The notes under the pieces are model-generated. The model worked only from the letters and a program-made list of their open reading frames with translations, was not told the DNA's origin and ran no database searches. A program made the translations under genes and the position numbers. From positions 248,001-312,000 of the forward strand of contig NZ_JOFH01000001.1 of assembly GCF_000721235.1 (NCBI RefSeq): 64,000 bases of DNA, in the 5' to 3' direction. The DNA is from Streptomyces olivaceus. GTDB taxonomy: Bacteria; Actinomycetota; Actinomycetes; Streptomycetales; Streptomycetaceae. Below, piece after piece: positions 39,497 to 49,089 of the stretch (positions are counted from its first letter, which is position 1; every line of letters starts with the position of its first letter).

Positions 39497-40105
39497 CTAG
39501 ATGGTGTAGCTGACGCCGTCGAGGGCGATCCACGACGGCAGGGGTGATGAAGCGTCGTAGGTGCGGATGACGCCCGTCGGGGTGATCTCGACGCGGGCGA
39601 CGGCGGGGTTGGTGTTCTGGTCCCTGGCTGCGGCCCATCCGATCTCTACGCCGGGTCGTATGGCTGCGGGCAGCGTGAGAAGGGTGGAGGCGTTGGCGAT
39701 CGTGCCGGATGTGGGTCCGATGCGTCCGCGGAGCCAGATGCGGCGGCCTTCCCGCAGGTAGGCGGCGTTGTAGCCGTGGCCCGGGTTGGTGTACCCGGAG
39801 GCGAGCGTGAGTAGCGTCCACACGGATTCGGTGGTGGCGTTACGCCCCCAGGTGATCCAGTTTCCTGCACTGTTTTGGCTGATGACGATGGTGTTTCCGA
39901 CGGCGAGCAGGCGGCATGTTTCCATGCAGCGCACTGCCGGAATACCGGCGACGGCGACGGTGCCGTCCGCGTTGACGGCGGTGACGGTGGCGAGTCGCCA
40001 GTCGGAGCCGCGGACGGACGGGGCGGACTCCCCCGCCCTGGTGGCCTGCTGTTTGAGTGCCCAGGCGAGGTCGCGGTGCACTGCCAGGGCGGGTTTCTCC
40101 GGCAT
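39497..40105 (-). CDS. Minor tail protein
   Basis: A 202-residue protein. The N-terminus has a small OB-like beta barrel (DWRLATVTAVNADGTVAVAGIPAVRCMETCRLLAVGNTIVISQNSAGNWITWGR), like those in tail-tip adapter proteins, followed by a beta-rich C-terminal domain (LASGYTNPGHGYNAAYLREGRRIWLRGRIG) similar in layout to the next gene product. ATG 40105 overlaps the preceding stop. Role as tail-tip adapter carrying a receptor-binding head is inferred. Confidence 0.68.
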   Translation of the reverse strand: MPEKPALAVHRDLAWALKQQATRAGESAPSVRGSDWRLATVTAVNADGTVAVAGIPAVRCMETCRLLAVGNTIVISQNSAGNWITWGRNATTESVWTLLTLASGYTNPGHGYNAAYLREGRRIWLRGRIGPTSGTIANASTLLTLPAAIRPGVEIGWAAARDQNTNPAVARVEITPTGVIRTYDASSPLPSWIALDGVSYTI

Positions 40106-41199
40106 CAGGCGTCCTCCTTCGCTGCGATCGTGGAGATCGGCAGGTCCCCCTCCTCGGACAGGGGTACGGTGAACGCGGCGACCTGGTGCAACTCTCTGGT
40201 GCCGTCCTCGTGGGTGACGCGGATGACGTCCCCCGGCTCCAAAGCCGGGTTGGGCAGCGAGCTGATGTCGCCGGTGGCGTTGGGGGTCTTGGCCTGCCGC
40301 AGCTTGAGGATGGCGGCCTGCTGGCAGGCGTTCTCCGACGTGAGGGTGCTGGAGGAGTAGAAGTCGGGGCGGCGCCCGAACGGGCCACCCCAGTACGTTG
40401 GGGAGCCGGGGTCGTCGTCGACGGCCAGCCACGACACCGGCGGGATGTTCTCCGACGTGTTCTCGCCCCGCGCCAAGATCCCGTTGTGGACCTTCTCGCT
40501 GCTCATGGCCCGGTTGCCTTTGATGTAGACGCCGCCCTCGACGGCCTCCACCGCCCACACCGGTTCCGTCTCCAGCAGGTCCGGCAGGGTAGCGATCACG
40601 AACACTCCGTCCGCGTTCGCGTACACCTCAGCGCCGGCCGCAGCGGCGATCTCCTGGGCGCCGGCCCACGGGTCGGCCTCGACGTCGAAGGTGCGGGTGC
40701 CGATGATGGTGTCGTCGATGAGGCTGATGATGTCGGCGTCGGGGAGGCTGCGCTGGATGAGGGCGGTGACCGCGCCGACTACGGTGCCGGTGGCCGTCCA
40801 CGGTTCGGTGAGTTTGTCGTCGGCGACGCACCCGGACAGGTCGACGCCCTGCAGGTTGACCGGGCCTTCGTTGACGTCGCCGTCGACGGAGTCGAGGCGG
40901 AACACGCCCAGCGGCACCAGCTCCGGGGCGTCGGGGTTGCCGTAGTCGACGCCGCGGGAGATGCGGAGCCGGGCGCCGTAGGTGGCGAGTTGGTCGGTTG
41001 GCGTCCTCGGGATGACGGAGGGGTCGGCGACGGTGACGGTGCAGGTGCGGCGGATGGCCTGTCCGCGGTCGACCGTGACCGACCCGCCCGTGTGCTCCAG
41101 GTCGACGACCTCCCCGGTTGTCAGGAACAGCTGCACGCTGGTGGCGACGCGGTGCGATTCGGCGAGCCGTGCGAGAAAGCGGTCCGAGACGGGGTACAT
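40105..41199 (-). CDS. DUF5047-type tail protein
   Basis: A 364-residue tail protein. The N-terminus (MYPVSDRFLARLAESHRVATSVQLF, then DLEHTGGSVTVDRGQAIRRTCTVTVADP) matches DUF5047, found in Streptomyces and other actinophage tail-tip genes. The C-terminal portion (YFSSSTLTSENACQQAAILKLRQAKTPNATG-like, then PALEPGDVIRVTHEDGTRELHQV) has the hub-like pattern of Gp37-type tail proteins. It lies between the CBM-like tail protein and the tip genes, and is likely a baseplate/hub component. Confidence 0.8.
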   Translation of the reverse strand: MYPVSDRFLARLAESHRVATSVQLFLTTGEVVDLEHTGGSVTVDRGQAIRRTCTVTVADPSVIPRTPTDQLATYGARLRISRGVDYGNPDAPELVPLGVFRLDSVDGDVNEGPVNLQGVDLSGCVADDKLTEPWTATGTVVGAVTALIQRSLPDADIISLIDDTIIGTRTFDVEADPWAGAQEIAAAAGAEVYANADGVFVIATLPDLLETEPVWAVEAVEGGVYIKGNRAMSSEKVHNGILARGENTSENIPPVSWLAVDDDPGSPTYWGGPFGRRPDFYSSSTLTSENACQQAAILKLRQAKTPNATGDISSLPNPALEPGDVIRVTHEDGTRELHQVAAFTVPLSEEGDLPISTIAAKEDA

Positions 41200-41203
41200 G
41201 CGG

Positions 41204-43435
41204 TCACCCCGTTCGGCGGTCGAGCAGCAGATCCTCGCTGGTGGCGTACACGGGCAGCAGGTCGGCGCAGGTGGCGAACTCGGCGACCACGTCCTGCCAG
41301 GTGCGGCCTGCCGCTCCGTTGACGCCGGTAGTGACGGGCATGTCCTGCTCGGTCAGCGGGAGCGTCCAGGCCCGCCACTGCTCCTGGGCGAGCCGGGTGA
41401 CGCGGTCCTCGGAGACGTTGGCGACGGCGATGTACATGTCGGCGACGCCCATGCCGGGCGCGGCCTGCCACAGCAGGGTGTTGCCGGAGTCCAGCAATAG
41501 GTGGAGGGCTGCCCGTTCGGCGTCGGTGCGGGTCCAGATGGCAAGGTCGCCCTCCAAGCCCTGCCTTCTACCGCTCAGCACAACCTTGTTGCGTCGCCCG
41601 CGGACCACATGCACGGCCTGCTCGATGGGCCGCTCCCAGCCCGGGGCCGTCTGGACCACGACCAAGCAGTTCCGTTGCGGATTCCCCGGGTCCTTGATCC
41701 AGGCCGTGTTGATGTCGGCCAAGGTGAGGAGTACCGGATCCGTAGAGCGCGTGGATGCGATCACACCTGGGCTGCTGTACAGCTCGATGCGGTAGTAGAC
41801 CTGGACGCCGAGCGGTGCTTCGTGGTCCTCCAGGATCATGGCGTCGCTGGTGATGGGCTGCTGGTCGATGAGCCCCGACGGGCCTCGGACCAGGGCCCGT
41901 AGGCCGTCCGGGGTGATCCGGTACACGCTGTACAGGTATCCGTCGGGCAGTTCCCGCAGCGTCAGCTGGATGTAGCCGTCTGTCGGGACTGCCGTCACGG
42001 AGCTGAGTGGCAGAACCTGCCACAGGGCGACCGCGTCCACCCACAGCACCGACGCTGCAGCCCCCGCAGCGGCGACCACCTCCACGGCCGCCTGCGCAGT
42101 ACCGGCCGGGGCCACCGCATCCGATGTCAGCTGATACCAGCTGCCCGCCGGGAGCGCGTAGGCGAGGCCGGTGCTGGTGCCGAGGTCGCCGCCGCCGCCG
42201 TCGTACCAGTGGGTGCGGACCCGGACCGACGTCCAGGATCCGGCGCCTTGCCGGACGATGATCCGCGCCCGCCAGTTCACGCCCTCCGTGACCGGGGCCA
42301 GCGGAGACCGGATGGTCGATGTGGTTGCGGTCGGCGTGGTGGCGGCCAGCGCGTAGTTCCCGGCCCAGCCTGCGGCGCCCCACGGTGTGGTACGGGCCAG
42401 GGTTGCGGCGCCTGCGGTGACCGTCCATCCGCCGATGCCCTGCTCGAAGCTGCTGCTCGCGTAGGGCAGGACGGTGCCGGTGACGAGCGGAATGAGGGCT
42501 CGGACGACGACGGTCTCCAGGCGCAGCACCTGCCCTGCGGCGGCACCGTCAATGCCCGCAGCGAACCCGCAACTGGCGGCGCCCGCAGGGGCGACGGCCG
42601 ACAGAAGCTGCCGGTAGAAGCCGGTGCCCGGAGCCGCAAGCGCCGCCCGCGTCGCCTGGATCTGGTTGCCGTTGCTGTCGAAGAACCGCAGCTCGATCCA
42701 GCAGGCCGACGCCATCGTCGGCGGCTGCAGATAGGCGTAGCAGAGGTACTCGGCGCCTGGGGTGACCGTCGGCCGGTCCACGGAGCCGACCGCGGCATTG
42801 CCTGCTGCGCTGGCGGTGACGGCGAGGGTGTGGCCGCCCGCGTAGTACCAGTCGACGGCCCAGGACACGACCGGCACCTGCCGGGAGATCGTCGCGTTGA
42901 CTTCCGGTGTCCAGCCGGACGCGTCCAGCTCGGTGGATTCGGTTCCGAAGCCGAACAGGTTGCCCGTCGTGCGGACAGGCAAACCCAGGTACACGTTCTC
43001 GAAGTAGGACACAACGCCCGCGGCGGCCGGCGTCATCATCGACAGCACTACCTGCGCCTTCGCTGCCCCGACGGGGGCGGTTCCGGCGACGCTGATGCGG
43101 TGCCATGCTGCGGCGGCGGCCATGGTGACCAGCGACCACGTGATGCTGATCTCCGCTCCGGCCGCGGTGAGCCAGCGGATGCCGATGCGTTCGGGGACGG
43201 TGGCTCCGGAAGCGTCGGCGAACGCCTGATAGGTGACGCCAGGGATGATGGTGTAGGAGGAGACGGTGCGGACCTGTGCCTCGCCTGCTGCGAGAGATCG
43301 GACGAGGAGGCAGCCGTCTCCGTTTCGGCCGCCTGCCCCCTTCGCGGGCAGGCAGTTCGACTTGGTCGTCCAGCCGGAGATGTTCGGATCGACCATCTCG
43401 GTGGTCGGGCTGAGGAGGTTCCCGGGGATCGCCAA
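41204..43435 (-). CDS. Large tail protein with three tandem lectin-like modules
   Basis: A 743-residue protein starting at TTG 43435 behind AGGAGG. Three ~150-residue beta-sandwich repeats occur near residues 10-150 (NISGWTTKSNC), 165-310 (LDASGWTPEVNAT) and 325-475 (FEQGIGGWTVTAG), each opening with a GW motif and ending in a VxVxxL-like strand, as in carbohydrate-binding modules. A fibronectin-like segment (VPTDGYIQLTLRELPDGYLYSVYRI) and a C-terminal distal-tail-like domain (LLWQAAPGMGVADMYIAVANV) follow. Location after the tape measure fits a tail-tip protein that touches cell-wall glycans. Confidence 0.75.
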   Translation of the reverse strand: MAIPGNLLSPTTEMVDPNISGWTTKSNCLPAKGAGGRNGDGCLLVRSLAAGEAQVRTVSSYTIIPGVTYQAFADASGATVPERIGIRWLTAAGAEISITWSLVTMAAAAAWHRISVAGTAPVGAAKAQVVLSMMTPAAAGVVSYFENVYLGLPVRTTGNLFGFGTESTELDASGWTPEVNATISRQVPVVSWAVDWYYAGGHTLAVTASAAGNAAVGSVDRPTVTPGAEYLCYAYLQPPTMASACWIELRFFDSNGNQIQATRAALAAPGTGFYRQLLSAVAPAGAASCGFAAGIDGAAAGQVLRLETVVVRALIPLVTGTVLPYASSSFEQGIGGWTVTAGAATLARTTPWGAAGWAGNYALAATTPTATTSTIRSPLAPVTEGVNWRARIIVRQGAGSWTSVRVRTHWYDGGGGDLGTSTGLAYALPAGSWYQLTSDAVAPAGTAQAAVEVVAAAGAAASVLWVDAVALWQVLPLSSVTAVPTDGYIQLTLRELPDGYLYSVYRITPDGLRALVRGPSGLIDQQPITSDAMILEDHEAPLGVQVYYRIELYSSPGVIASTRSTDPVLLTLADINTAWIKDPGNPQRNCLVVVQTAPGWERPIEQAVHVVRGRRNKVVLSGRRQGLEGDLAIWTRTDAERAALHLLLDSGNTLLWQAAPGMGVADMYIAVANVSEDRVTRLAQEQWRAWTLPLTEQDMPVTTGVNGAAGRTWQDVVAEFATCADLLPVYATSEDLLLDRRTG

Positions 43436-43446
43436 GGTGGGCCTCC

Positions 43447-46400
43447 TCAGTTCGCTTTGATGACCTGGATGAGCTGCTGCTGGGAGTCGAGGACGCGGAC
43501 GTCGATGAAGTCGGCGAGCGCCCGGTCCTGGGTGTGGATTTCGACGGTGACGGGGTTGTCTCCGCCGCCCCGGGCCAGGTCATTGAACTGGCGCCCGGTG
43601 AGCACCGGCTCGGGCCGCCCCGTGCCGTTGTAGGCGAGGTTGAAGCCGGGCTGGAGCATGCCGCCGTTGTCGTACTTGCCGGGCTGGAAGCCGTACCAGG
43701 AGGTGAACAGGCTGTCCTTGTAGGAGCGGGCCCGGGGGCCGACGACGACACCATCGCCGCCCCTCGACTCGACGTTGGTTTTGCCGAGGGTGCCTGCGGT
43801 GTGGCCCACACCGGCATTCGTGATGCCGATCTTGAAGGGGCTGTTGCCGTGGTACACCCACCCGGGCGGGGCTGTGCGGCCGGAGAACGCCATCGTCGCC
43901 CACCTGCGGTGTGGCTTCTGGCCGCGGATGACGGACTCGATCGCCGACATGAGGCCCGAGCAGTCCCAGCTGGGATTCCCGTTGCCCGCCCACTGGTAGG
44001 GCAAGCCGTTCTGGGTCTTCACCCACTTCAGGGCGGCTTGGATGCGGGGGCCGCCGATGCCGCCGCCGCCCTTCTTGTCCGCCTCCTTCGAGTACCCGAA
44101 CAGCGCGTCAATGATCTTGTCGGGGACTTTGCGGATCATCTGGCCGAAGCCGGTGTCCATGCCGGGGAACCGCTTCAGCAGCGGGTCCACGACATGTTTC
44201 ACCCCGGCGCGGGCAGAGTTCTCGAGGCCGTCCTTCAGCCACGACGCCCCCGCCTTGATCGCATTCCAGGCCTTCGATCCGGCGCCGACCGCCGACGATG
44301 CAGCATCCTTGATCCAGCCGAAGATGCCGCCGTCCGCGAAGCGCTGCATCGGGTAGGTGCCGCCGGACGCGTACTTCAGGGACCGGTCCGTCGGCGTCAT
44401 CGGGTTGCCGCCGAACACGGGGGCGAGGGCCGCCTTCACGCCCTGCGTGCCCTGCGATTTGGCGACCGAGTTCATGGTGTTGACGAAGCCGGAGCCGACA
44501 GCCCTGGTGAACTCTGGCCGCATGATGGCCTCGCCGCCGGAGAGGGCGAGGCCGCCGCCGGTCGGCGAGTAGAAGGTGTGCACGTCACGGCCAGGCGTAT
44601 AGCCGGGCATGACGCCGCCGGAAGCGAACTTGAACCAGGGCAGCTTCTTCGCACCGAAGGCGCCCGCGATCTTGTTCCAGACGCCGCGGATGCCGTTGTT
44701 ATACACGGTGTCGACGACGAACTGGACAGGATCCTTCGCATAGCCGCGGATCTTGTTGAAGGCGTTCTTGATGCCGACCGCGGCCGACGCGAACGCCTCA
44801 ACCATGTTGCTCTTCAACGTCCGACCCCACCCGGGGATGGTCTTGGTGAAGAAGTCCCGGATCGGCCAGATCACCGACGACTTCAGGTTTCGCCACGCGT
44901 TGAGGGCGCCGACCGACACGTCCACCCACGCCTTGACGAACCTGCTCTTCAGCGTGTTCGCCCAGCCCGGGATCGTCTTCGTGAAGTAGTCACGGATCGG
45001 GTAGATCACCCACGTCTTGACGAGGACCCAGCCGGCCTTGAAAACGGCGGGCAGCGTCCTCGTCCAGAAGGTCGCGAACGGGCCCGCCAACCAGTCCTTC
45101 ACGACCTTCGCGCCCAACTGAATGGCCAGCCACACGGCCTTGACCGCATCCCGGAACCACTCGCACTTCGTGTACAGCAGCACGATCACCGCGACGACCG
45201 CGGCGACCGCGATCACGATCCAGCCCCACGGCCCGGCCGCCGTCACCAAGTTGAAGGCGGCCATCGCGGCAGACGCCAGCGTCATAGCGCCCCGCCACAG
45301 GACGAGGCCGAGCCGCCACGCAGTCATCGCGACGACAATCCCGTAGATGCCCTGGATGACCCACGGGGCCTTATCGGCGATCCAGCCGATACCCGCAGCC
45401 GTCTGCTCCACAGCGGACAGCACCAGCCTCTGCACCGGAATGAGCGCCTGAGCCACCGACACAGCCGCCCCCGCCAACTCCCGCAGTGCAGCCCCCAGCC
45501 GTGGCCCCATCTCCGCGCTGTAGTCCAGAAACCGCTCAAACTCCGGGCTGCCCTTGAGGCCCGTGCCCCAGGTCGCGAAGCGGCCCGTCAGGTCCTGCAT
45601 CCGCGATGAGATCGAATCCATGTGCGGCAGGAAGGCCTGCACCACCCCGGCCATGCCCTTGAAGACCCGGCCGAAGGACACACCCAAGCCCTCGATCGCC
45701 GGATCCACCGAGCCCTGCAAGTCCTGCTTGAAGCCCTTCCACCAGGGCGACTTGAAGCCCCGCGACACCCGGTCCTGTAGACGGCCGATCGCGCCCGCCG
45801 CCGCCAGCACAAACGGCGTCAATCCCGGCAAGCTATTCTTCAGCCCGTTGATCGCCCGCGTGAACAGCGGCATCACCGCAGGCTGCAAGCTGCGTGACCA
45901 CGCCGAGAACGCGTCCTTCAACCCGAGGACCGCGTCATACGTTTCCCTGGCCGCCGGCGTCAGCTTCGCCAACTCGGCCTGGTACTTGGCCTGCGCGATG
46001 GCAGCCTGATCAACGCCCCCGGCCGCCGAAAGCGACGCGGAGGCGATCTGGCGCTGGGCAGAGGCGATCGAGTCGGCGGCCGACTGCTGCGCCTGCGCCA
46101 ACTGGTCCTGGGCGCGGGCCACCGAGCGGGCCCCGTCTTCCTGGGTGCGGGCGACGTTGCGCTGCGCCTCAGCAACCTTGCCCTGGGCGTCGGCGATGTC
46201 CCGCTGGGCCTGCACCTGCTGGCGGGCCGCCTCCTGCCGGGCCTTGGTCAGAGTCTTCTGCTGGTCGGTGACGCGCTTCTCGGCGTCCTGAAGACGCTCC
46301 TGTGCATCCCGGACTCGTTCGGATCCGTCGACCCCGGCAGCGTCGGCGGCCTTCTTCTCCGCCGCCAGATCCTTCGTCTCGGACCGCTGGTCCTTGAGTC

Positions 46401-48144
46401 GCTGCACGGCCTGGTCGTAGGCGAGCTGGGCGCGCTGCCGGTCCAGCTCCGAAGCGTTGGCGCCCGCCGCCTGCACGGCGCGAAGCTTCTGCTCCGCCTC
46501 CTGCACCGACAGCGTGGCGTCCCGCTCCGACAGCTTCGCGTTGGCGAGCCGGGACTCCATGTCGGCGAGTTCCTGAGCCGCCGCCGCGCGGGCATCGGTC
46601 AGATCCTCCTGGGCCCGGATCGCGTCCCGCTGCGCGTCCGCCAGGGACTCCTCAGCCGTCGCGACCTGTTCGGCGGCCTGCCGCTGCCGGTCCGCAGCCT
46701 GCTGCACCGCATCGGACAGTGCCCGCTTCGCCTGCGCGACCTGGCCGGCGGCCCGCTCGTTGGCCTCCGCCGCGGTCCGTACCGCGTCGCCGACGGACTG
46801 CTCGGCCTGCCGGATCTGCCGTGCGGCGTTGCGGTGCGCGGTCGCCAAAGACTGCTGGGCGCCCGCCATCTGCATGGCCTTCTGGGCGCCCTGCGCGGAC
46901 GCCTGCCCGCCCTGCAGTGACGCCTGCGTCGCCGCATCCTGGGCGGCCTTCTGCGCCTGCATCACCTTGCTCATCTGCATGAACGCAGGCACAGCCACCA
47001 GCGCGATCGAACCGATACCGACCGCGGCGGCCGTCGCCGCAGCCGCGATCGCGCCCAAACCGGCCGCCGCCACCGGCAGCACAGGCAGCAGCGCCGGACC
47101 GAGCGCGACCGCCGCACCGATCAGCAACTGCATGCCATTCACGCGGACGTTGACGCTCGCCGTCTGCCCGTCCAACCGGTTGACGGCCGCCTGGACCGTC
47201 GCAAGCTGGGCGTAGGCAGACGCCGCATCCGCCCGCACGTTGACCTCGGCCCGCCGCCCACGAAGGCGGTCCAGGCGCACACCAATGTTGTAGAGCGCCG
47301 CGTCTGCGGCACCTGTGTCCGCATCCACCCGGGCCTGGGCGCGCTGCCCCGAAATGCGGAACAAACGGTCGCGGATCTCAGCGAGCTGAGCCTGCGCCGT
47401 CGCGGCATCAATGTCGATGCCGATCCGCTTGTCCTTGAGTTCCGTCAGCTTGGCGCGCAGCCGGGCGATCTCGACGTCGACGCGAGACGAGTCGGCCGTG
47501 ATGTTGATGTTGGGAAGGGATTCCTCGGCCGCCTGAATCTGCGCCCGGAGACGCTGGCCAAACGCGCCGTCCGTCTCTACGCGAATCCGCAGAGGATCAG
47601 CAGACACTTCGTCGATCTGCTCCCGCAGCAGCCGCAACTGTGCGATCGCCCGCGCCGTGTCAGCCCTGACCGCGACGTCCGGATGGGCGGCCCCTATCCG
47701 GCGCAGCCGCTCCTCGATGTCCGCAGCCTGAGCGCGGGCCGTCTCAGCGTCGATATCGATGCCGATGGTCTTGCCGGCCAGCGACTCCAGCTTGGCCCGC
47801 AGCCGGGCCAGGTCCGCGTCGACGCCGGTGTCGTTCAGACCGACGTTGAGCTTGGGCATGCTGCGGAACGCGGCCTCCAGCCGGGCCCGCAGCGACCGGG
47901 CGAACGCCCCACCCGTCTCCTCGCCACCCCGAGCCGCCGAAGGCCGGGCGGCCCGCGCCCCGTTCTGGACACCGTCACGAACCGCCGGAGCGATCCGGGC
48001 GGCAAGCTGCTGGCCGATGATCCGGCCGACCTCGTCGCCGATCTGTGACGCCGTAGGCACCAGCGCCGACCGGAGCCGGCGGTGGATACCGCGCGCATTG
48101 GGCAGAACATCGACTTCGACGGAGCCGACGGAGATAGCAGGCAC
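43447..48144 (-). CDS. Tail tape measure protein with NlpC/P60-like domain
   Basis: A 1565-residue tape measure protein. It sets the tail length; at about 0.15 nm per residue, roughly 235 nm. The N-terminus (residues ~1-330) has repeated IGIDIDA-T-A-AQ units. A hydrophobic region follows (VALGPALLPVLPVAAAGLGAIAAAATAAAVG), then a 350-residue Ala/Gln-rich coiled coil, a second hydrophobic cluster (~residues 940-1000) and a C-terminal peptidase-like segment. The latter shows QWAGNGNPSWDCSGLMSAI (Cys) and GVGHTAGTL (His), as in NlpC/P60. It may cut peptidoglycan during DNA entry. Confidence 0.9.
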   Translation of the reverse strand: MPAISVGSVEVDVLPNARGIHRRLRSALVPTASQIGDEVGRIIGQQLAARIAPAVRDGVQNGARAARPSAARGGEETGGAFARSLRARLEAAFRSMPKLNVGLNDTGVDADLARLRAKLESLAGKTIGIDIDAETARAQAADIEERLRRIGAAHPDVAVRADTARAIAQLRLLREQIDEVSADPLRIRVETDGAFGQRLRAQIQAAEESLPNINITADSSRVDVEIARLRAKLTELKDKRIGIDIDAATAQAQLAEIRDRLFRISGQRAQARVDADTGAADAALYNIGVRLDRLRGRRAEVNVRADAASAYAQLATVQAAVNRLDGQTASVNVRVNGMQLLIGAAVALGPALLPVLPVAAAGLGAIAAAATAAAVGIGSIALVAVPAFMQMSKVMQAQKAAQDAATQASLQGGQASAQGAQKAMQMAGAQQSLATAHRNAARQIRQAEQSVGDAVRTAAEANERAAGQVAQAKRALSDAVQQAADRQRQAAEQVATAEESLADAQRDAIRAQEDLTDARAAAAQELADMESRLANAKLSERDATLSVQEAEQKLRAVQAAGANASELDRQRAQLAYDQAVQRLKDQRSETKDLAAEKKAADAAGVDGSERVRDAQERLQDAEKRVTDQQKTLTKARQEAARQQVQAQRDIADAQGKVAEAQRNVARTQEDGARSVARAQDQLAQAQQSAADSIASAQRQIASASLSAAGGVDQAAIAQAKYQAELAKLTPAARETYDAVLGLKDAFSAWSRSLQPAVMPLFTRAINGLKNSLPGLTPFVLAAAGAIGRLQDRVSRGFKSPWWKGFKQDLQGSVDPAIEGLGVSFGRVFKGMAGVVQAFLPHMDSISSRMQDLTGRFATWGTGLKGSPEFERFLDYSAEMGPRLGAALRELAGAAVSVAQALIPVQRLVLSAVEQTAAGIGWIADKAPWVIQGIYGIVVAMTAWRLGLVLWRGAMTLASAAMAAFNLVTAAGPWGWIVIAVAAVVAVIVLLYTKCEWFRDAVKAVWLAIQLGAKVVKDWLAGPFATFWTRTLPAVFKAGWVLVKTWVIYPIRDYFTKTIPGWANTLKSRFVKAWVDVSVGALNAWRNLKSSVIWPIRDFFTKTIPGWGRTLKSNMVEAFASAAVGIKNAFNKIRGYAKDPVQFVVDTVYNNGIRGVWNKIAGAFGAKKLPWFKFASGGVMPGYTPGRDVHTFYSPTGGGLALSGGEAIMRPEFTRAVGSGFVNTMNSVAKSQGTQGVKAALAPVFGGNPMTPTDRSLKYASGGTYPMQRFADGGIFGWIKDAASSAVGAGSKAWNAIKAGASWLKDGLENSARAGVKHVVDPLLKRFPGMDTGFGQMIRKVPDKIIDALFGYSKEADKKGGGGIGGPRIQAALKWVKTQNGLPYQWAGNGNPSWDCSGLMSAIESVIRGQKPHRRWATMAFSGRTAPPGWVYHGNSPFKIGITNAGVGHTAGTLGKTNVESRGGDGVVVGPRARSYKDSLFTSWYGFQPGKYDNGGMLQPGFNLAYNGTGRPEPVLTGRQFNDLARGGGDNPVTVEIHTQDRALADFIDVRVLDSQQQLIQVIKAN

Positions 48145-48165
48145 CAGGAGCCTCCTCCCGGCGCC

Positions 48166-48995
48166 CTATGCGGCGCCCCCTTGCAGCAGCTCAAACAGGG
48201 TGTTCGCGGACTTGTTGGTGAGCTGCGCCTTCTTCCGCGGCCCCGCGCCCGGCCGGCGCATCGCCTCGGGCGGATCCGGTCGCTTCGACTTCTTGTCGAC
48301 GTTCAGGCAGATCAGCGTCCACTCCATGTGGCGGACCGCATCCACGGCGGAGGCCAGCAACTGCTCCTGCTGTGACCAGGGGGCCTTCTCCGGCTCGCCC
48401 TTGTCGGCCTGCTCGGCGAGCTGCTGCGGCGTGAGCCCGTTGCGGAGGGCGGTCATGGTGTGCGATTCGGGTGGCAGGTGCTCGATGAAGACGCGCAGCC
48501 ACCGCCACGAACGCCTGCCGGTGAGGACGTCCGCGATGTCGTAGTGCCGCTCGATGAGGTCGGCTTCTACCGCCTCCGGGTGGGCCTGCCAGATCGCGAT
48601 CGTCCCCTGGACTTTCCCAGGGACTCCCCCGACTTGGCGCTGGCGTCCTCGACGAACGCGTTCCACTCCTCGAGCGTCGGGTCGATGTCGAGGTAGAACT
48701 CGTAGTCGTCCGGGTGGAGGATCTTCTGCGCGAAGGTGTCGATCTGCCCCTGGTTGAGGGCGCGTGTCCAGGAGGCCCGCCACATCGACGGCGGCACCAC
48801 CTGCACGTCCTCGCCGCACAGGTCAGCGGTGACGTAGCCGTCGGCTTCGATCTCCTGCGCTTCGGCAGCCGACACTTCAACGTCATCGGTCTCCGGCTCC
48901 ACGTCCGGCTCGACCGCCCGCCGGGTGGCGGGGCGGGATGCGGCACGGGCCGCAGTGCGCGGCTTCCTGCTGGTGCTCTTGCTCGTGGTGGCCAC
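48166..48995 (-). CDS. Frameshift-extended tail assembly chaperone (gpGT type)
   Basis: The product of a -1 ribosomal frameshift at GGGAAAG (48612-48618). Residues 1-128 come from the frame of the shorter chaperone; reading then continues as VQGTIAIWQAHPEAVEADLIERHYDIADVL to the stop at 48166, giving about 276 residues. Such a fusion is made in small amounts in long-tailed phages and helps the tape measure assemble. Start GTG 48995. The frame and slippery sequence fit exactly, with no internal start of quality in the second frame. Confidence 0.85.
48567..48995 (-). CDS. Tail assembly chaperone (gpG type)
   Basis: A 142-residue protein, the unshifted product. It has a basic N-terminal tail (SKSTSRKPRTAARAASRPATRR) followed by an acidic helical domain (AAEAQEIEADGYVTADLCGEDVQVVPPSMWRAS ... 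DTFAQKILHPDDYEFYLDIDPTLEEWNAFVEDA). It lies between the major tail protein and the tape measure, the invariable position of this chaperone in siphoviruses. GTG 48995 is preceded by GGAGCCCGCGCC. Confidence 0.85.
   Translation of the reverse strand: MATTSKSTSRKPRTAARAASRPATRRAVEPDVEPETDDVEVSAAEAQEIEADGYVTADLCGEDVQVVPPSMWRASWTRALNQGQIDTFAQKILHPDDYEFYLDIDPTLEEWNAFVEDASAKSGESLGKSRGRSRSGRPTRRR
48612..48618 (-). other. Programmed -1 frameshift slippery heptamer GGGAAAG
   Basis: Read leftward, the sequence is CTG-GGA-AAG in the 0 frame, so G-GGA-AAG allows both tRNAs to slip back one base to GGG-AAA. The -1 frame then leads straight into the second chaperone part. This is the classical tail-chaperone heptamer. 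Confidence 0.85.
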
Positions 48996-49089
48996 GGCGC
49001 GGGCTCCTTCATGTCAGGGCGCGGGCAAGGATGGTGGTGAAGGTGGGCGGGCCGGGCCCGCGCCGACGGTGATCGGCCCGCCCACCAGC

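Noticed and set aside
48191..49012. 273-residue leftward ORF over the tail chaperones
   Set aside because: It is the third frame of the chaperone region; the other two frames joined by a slippery site explain it.
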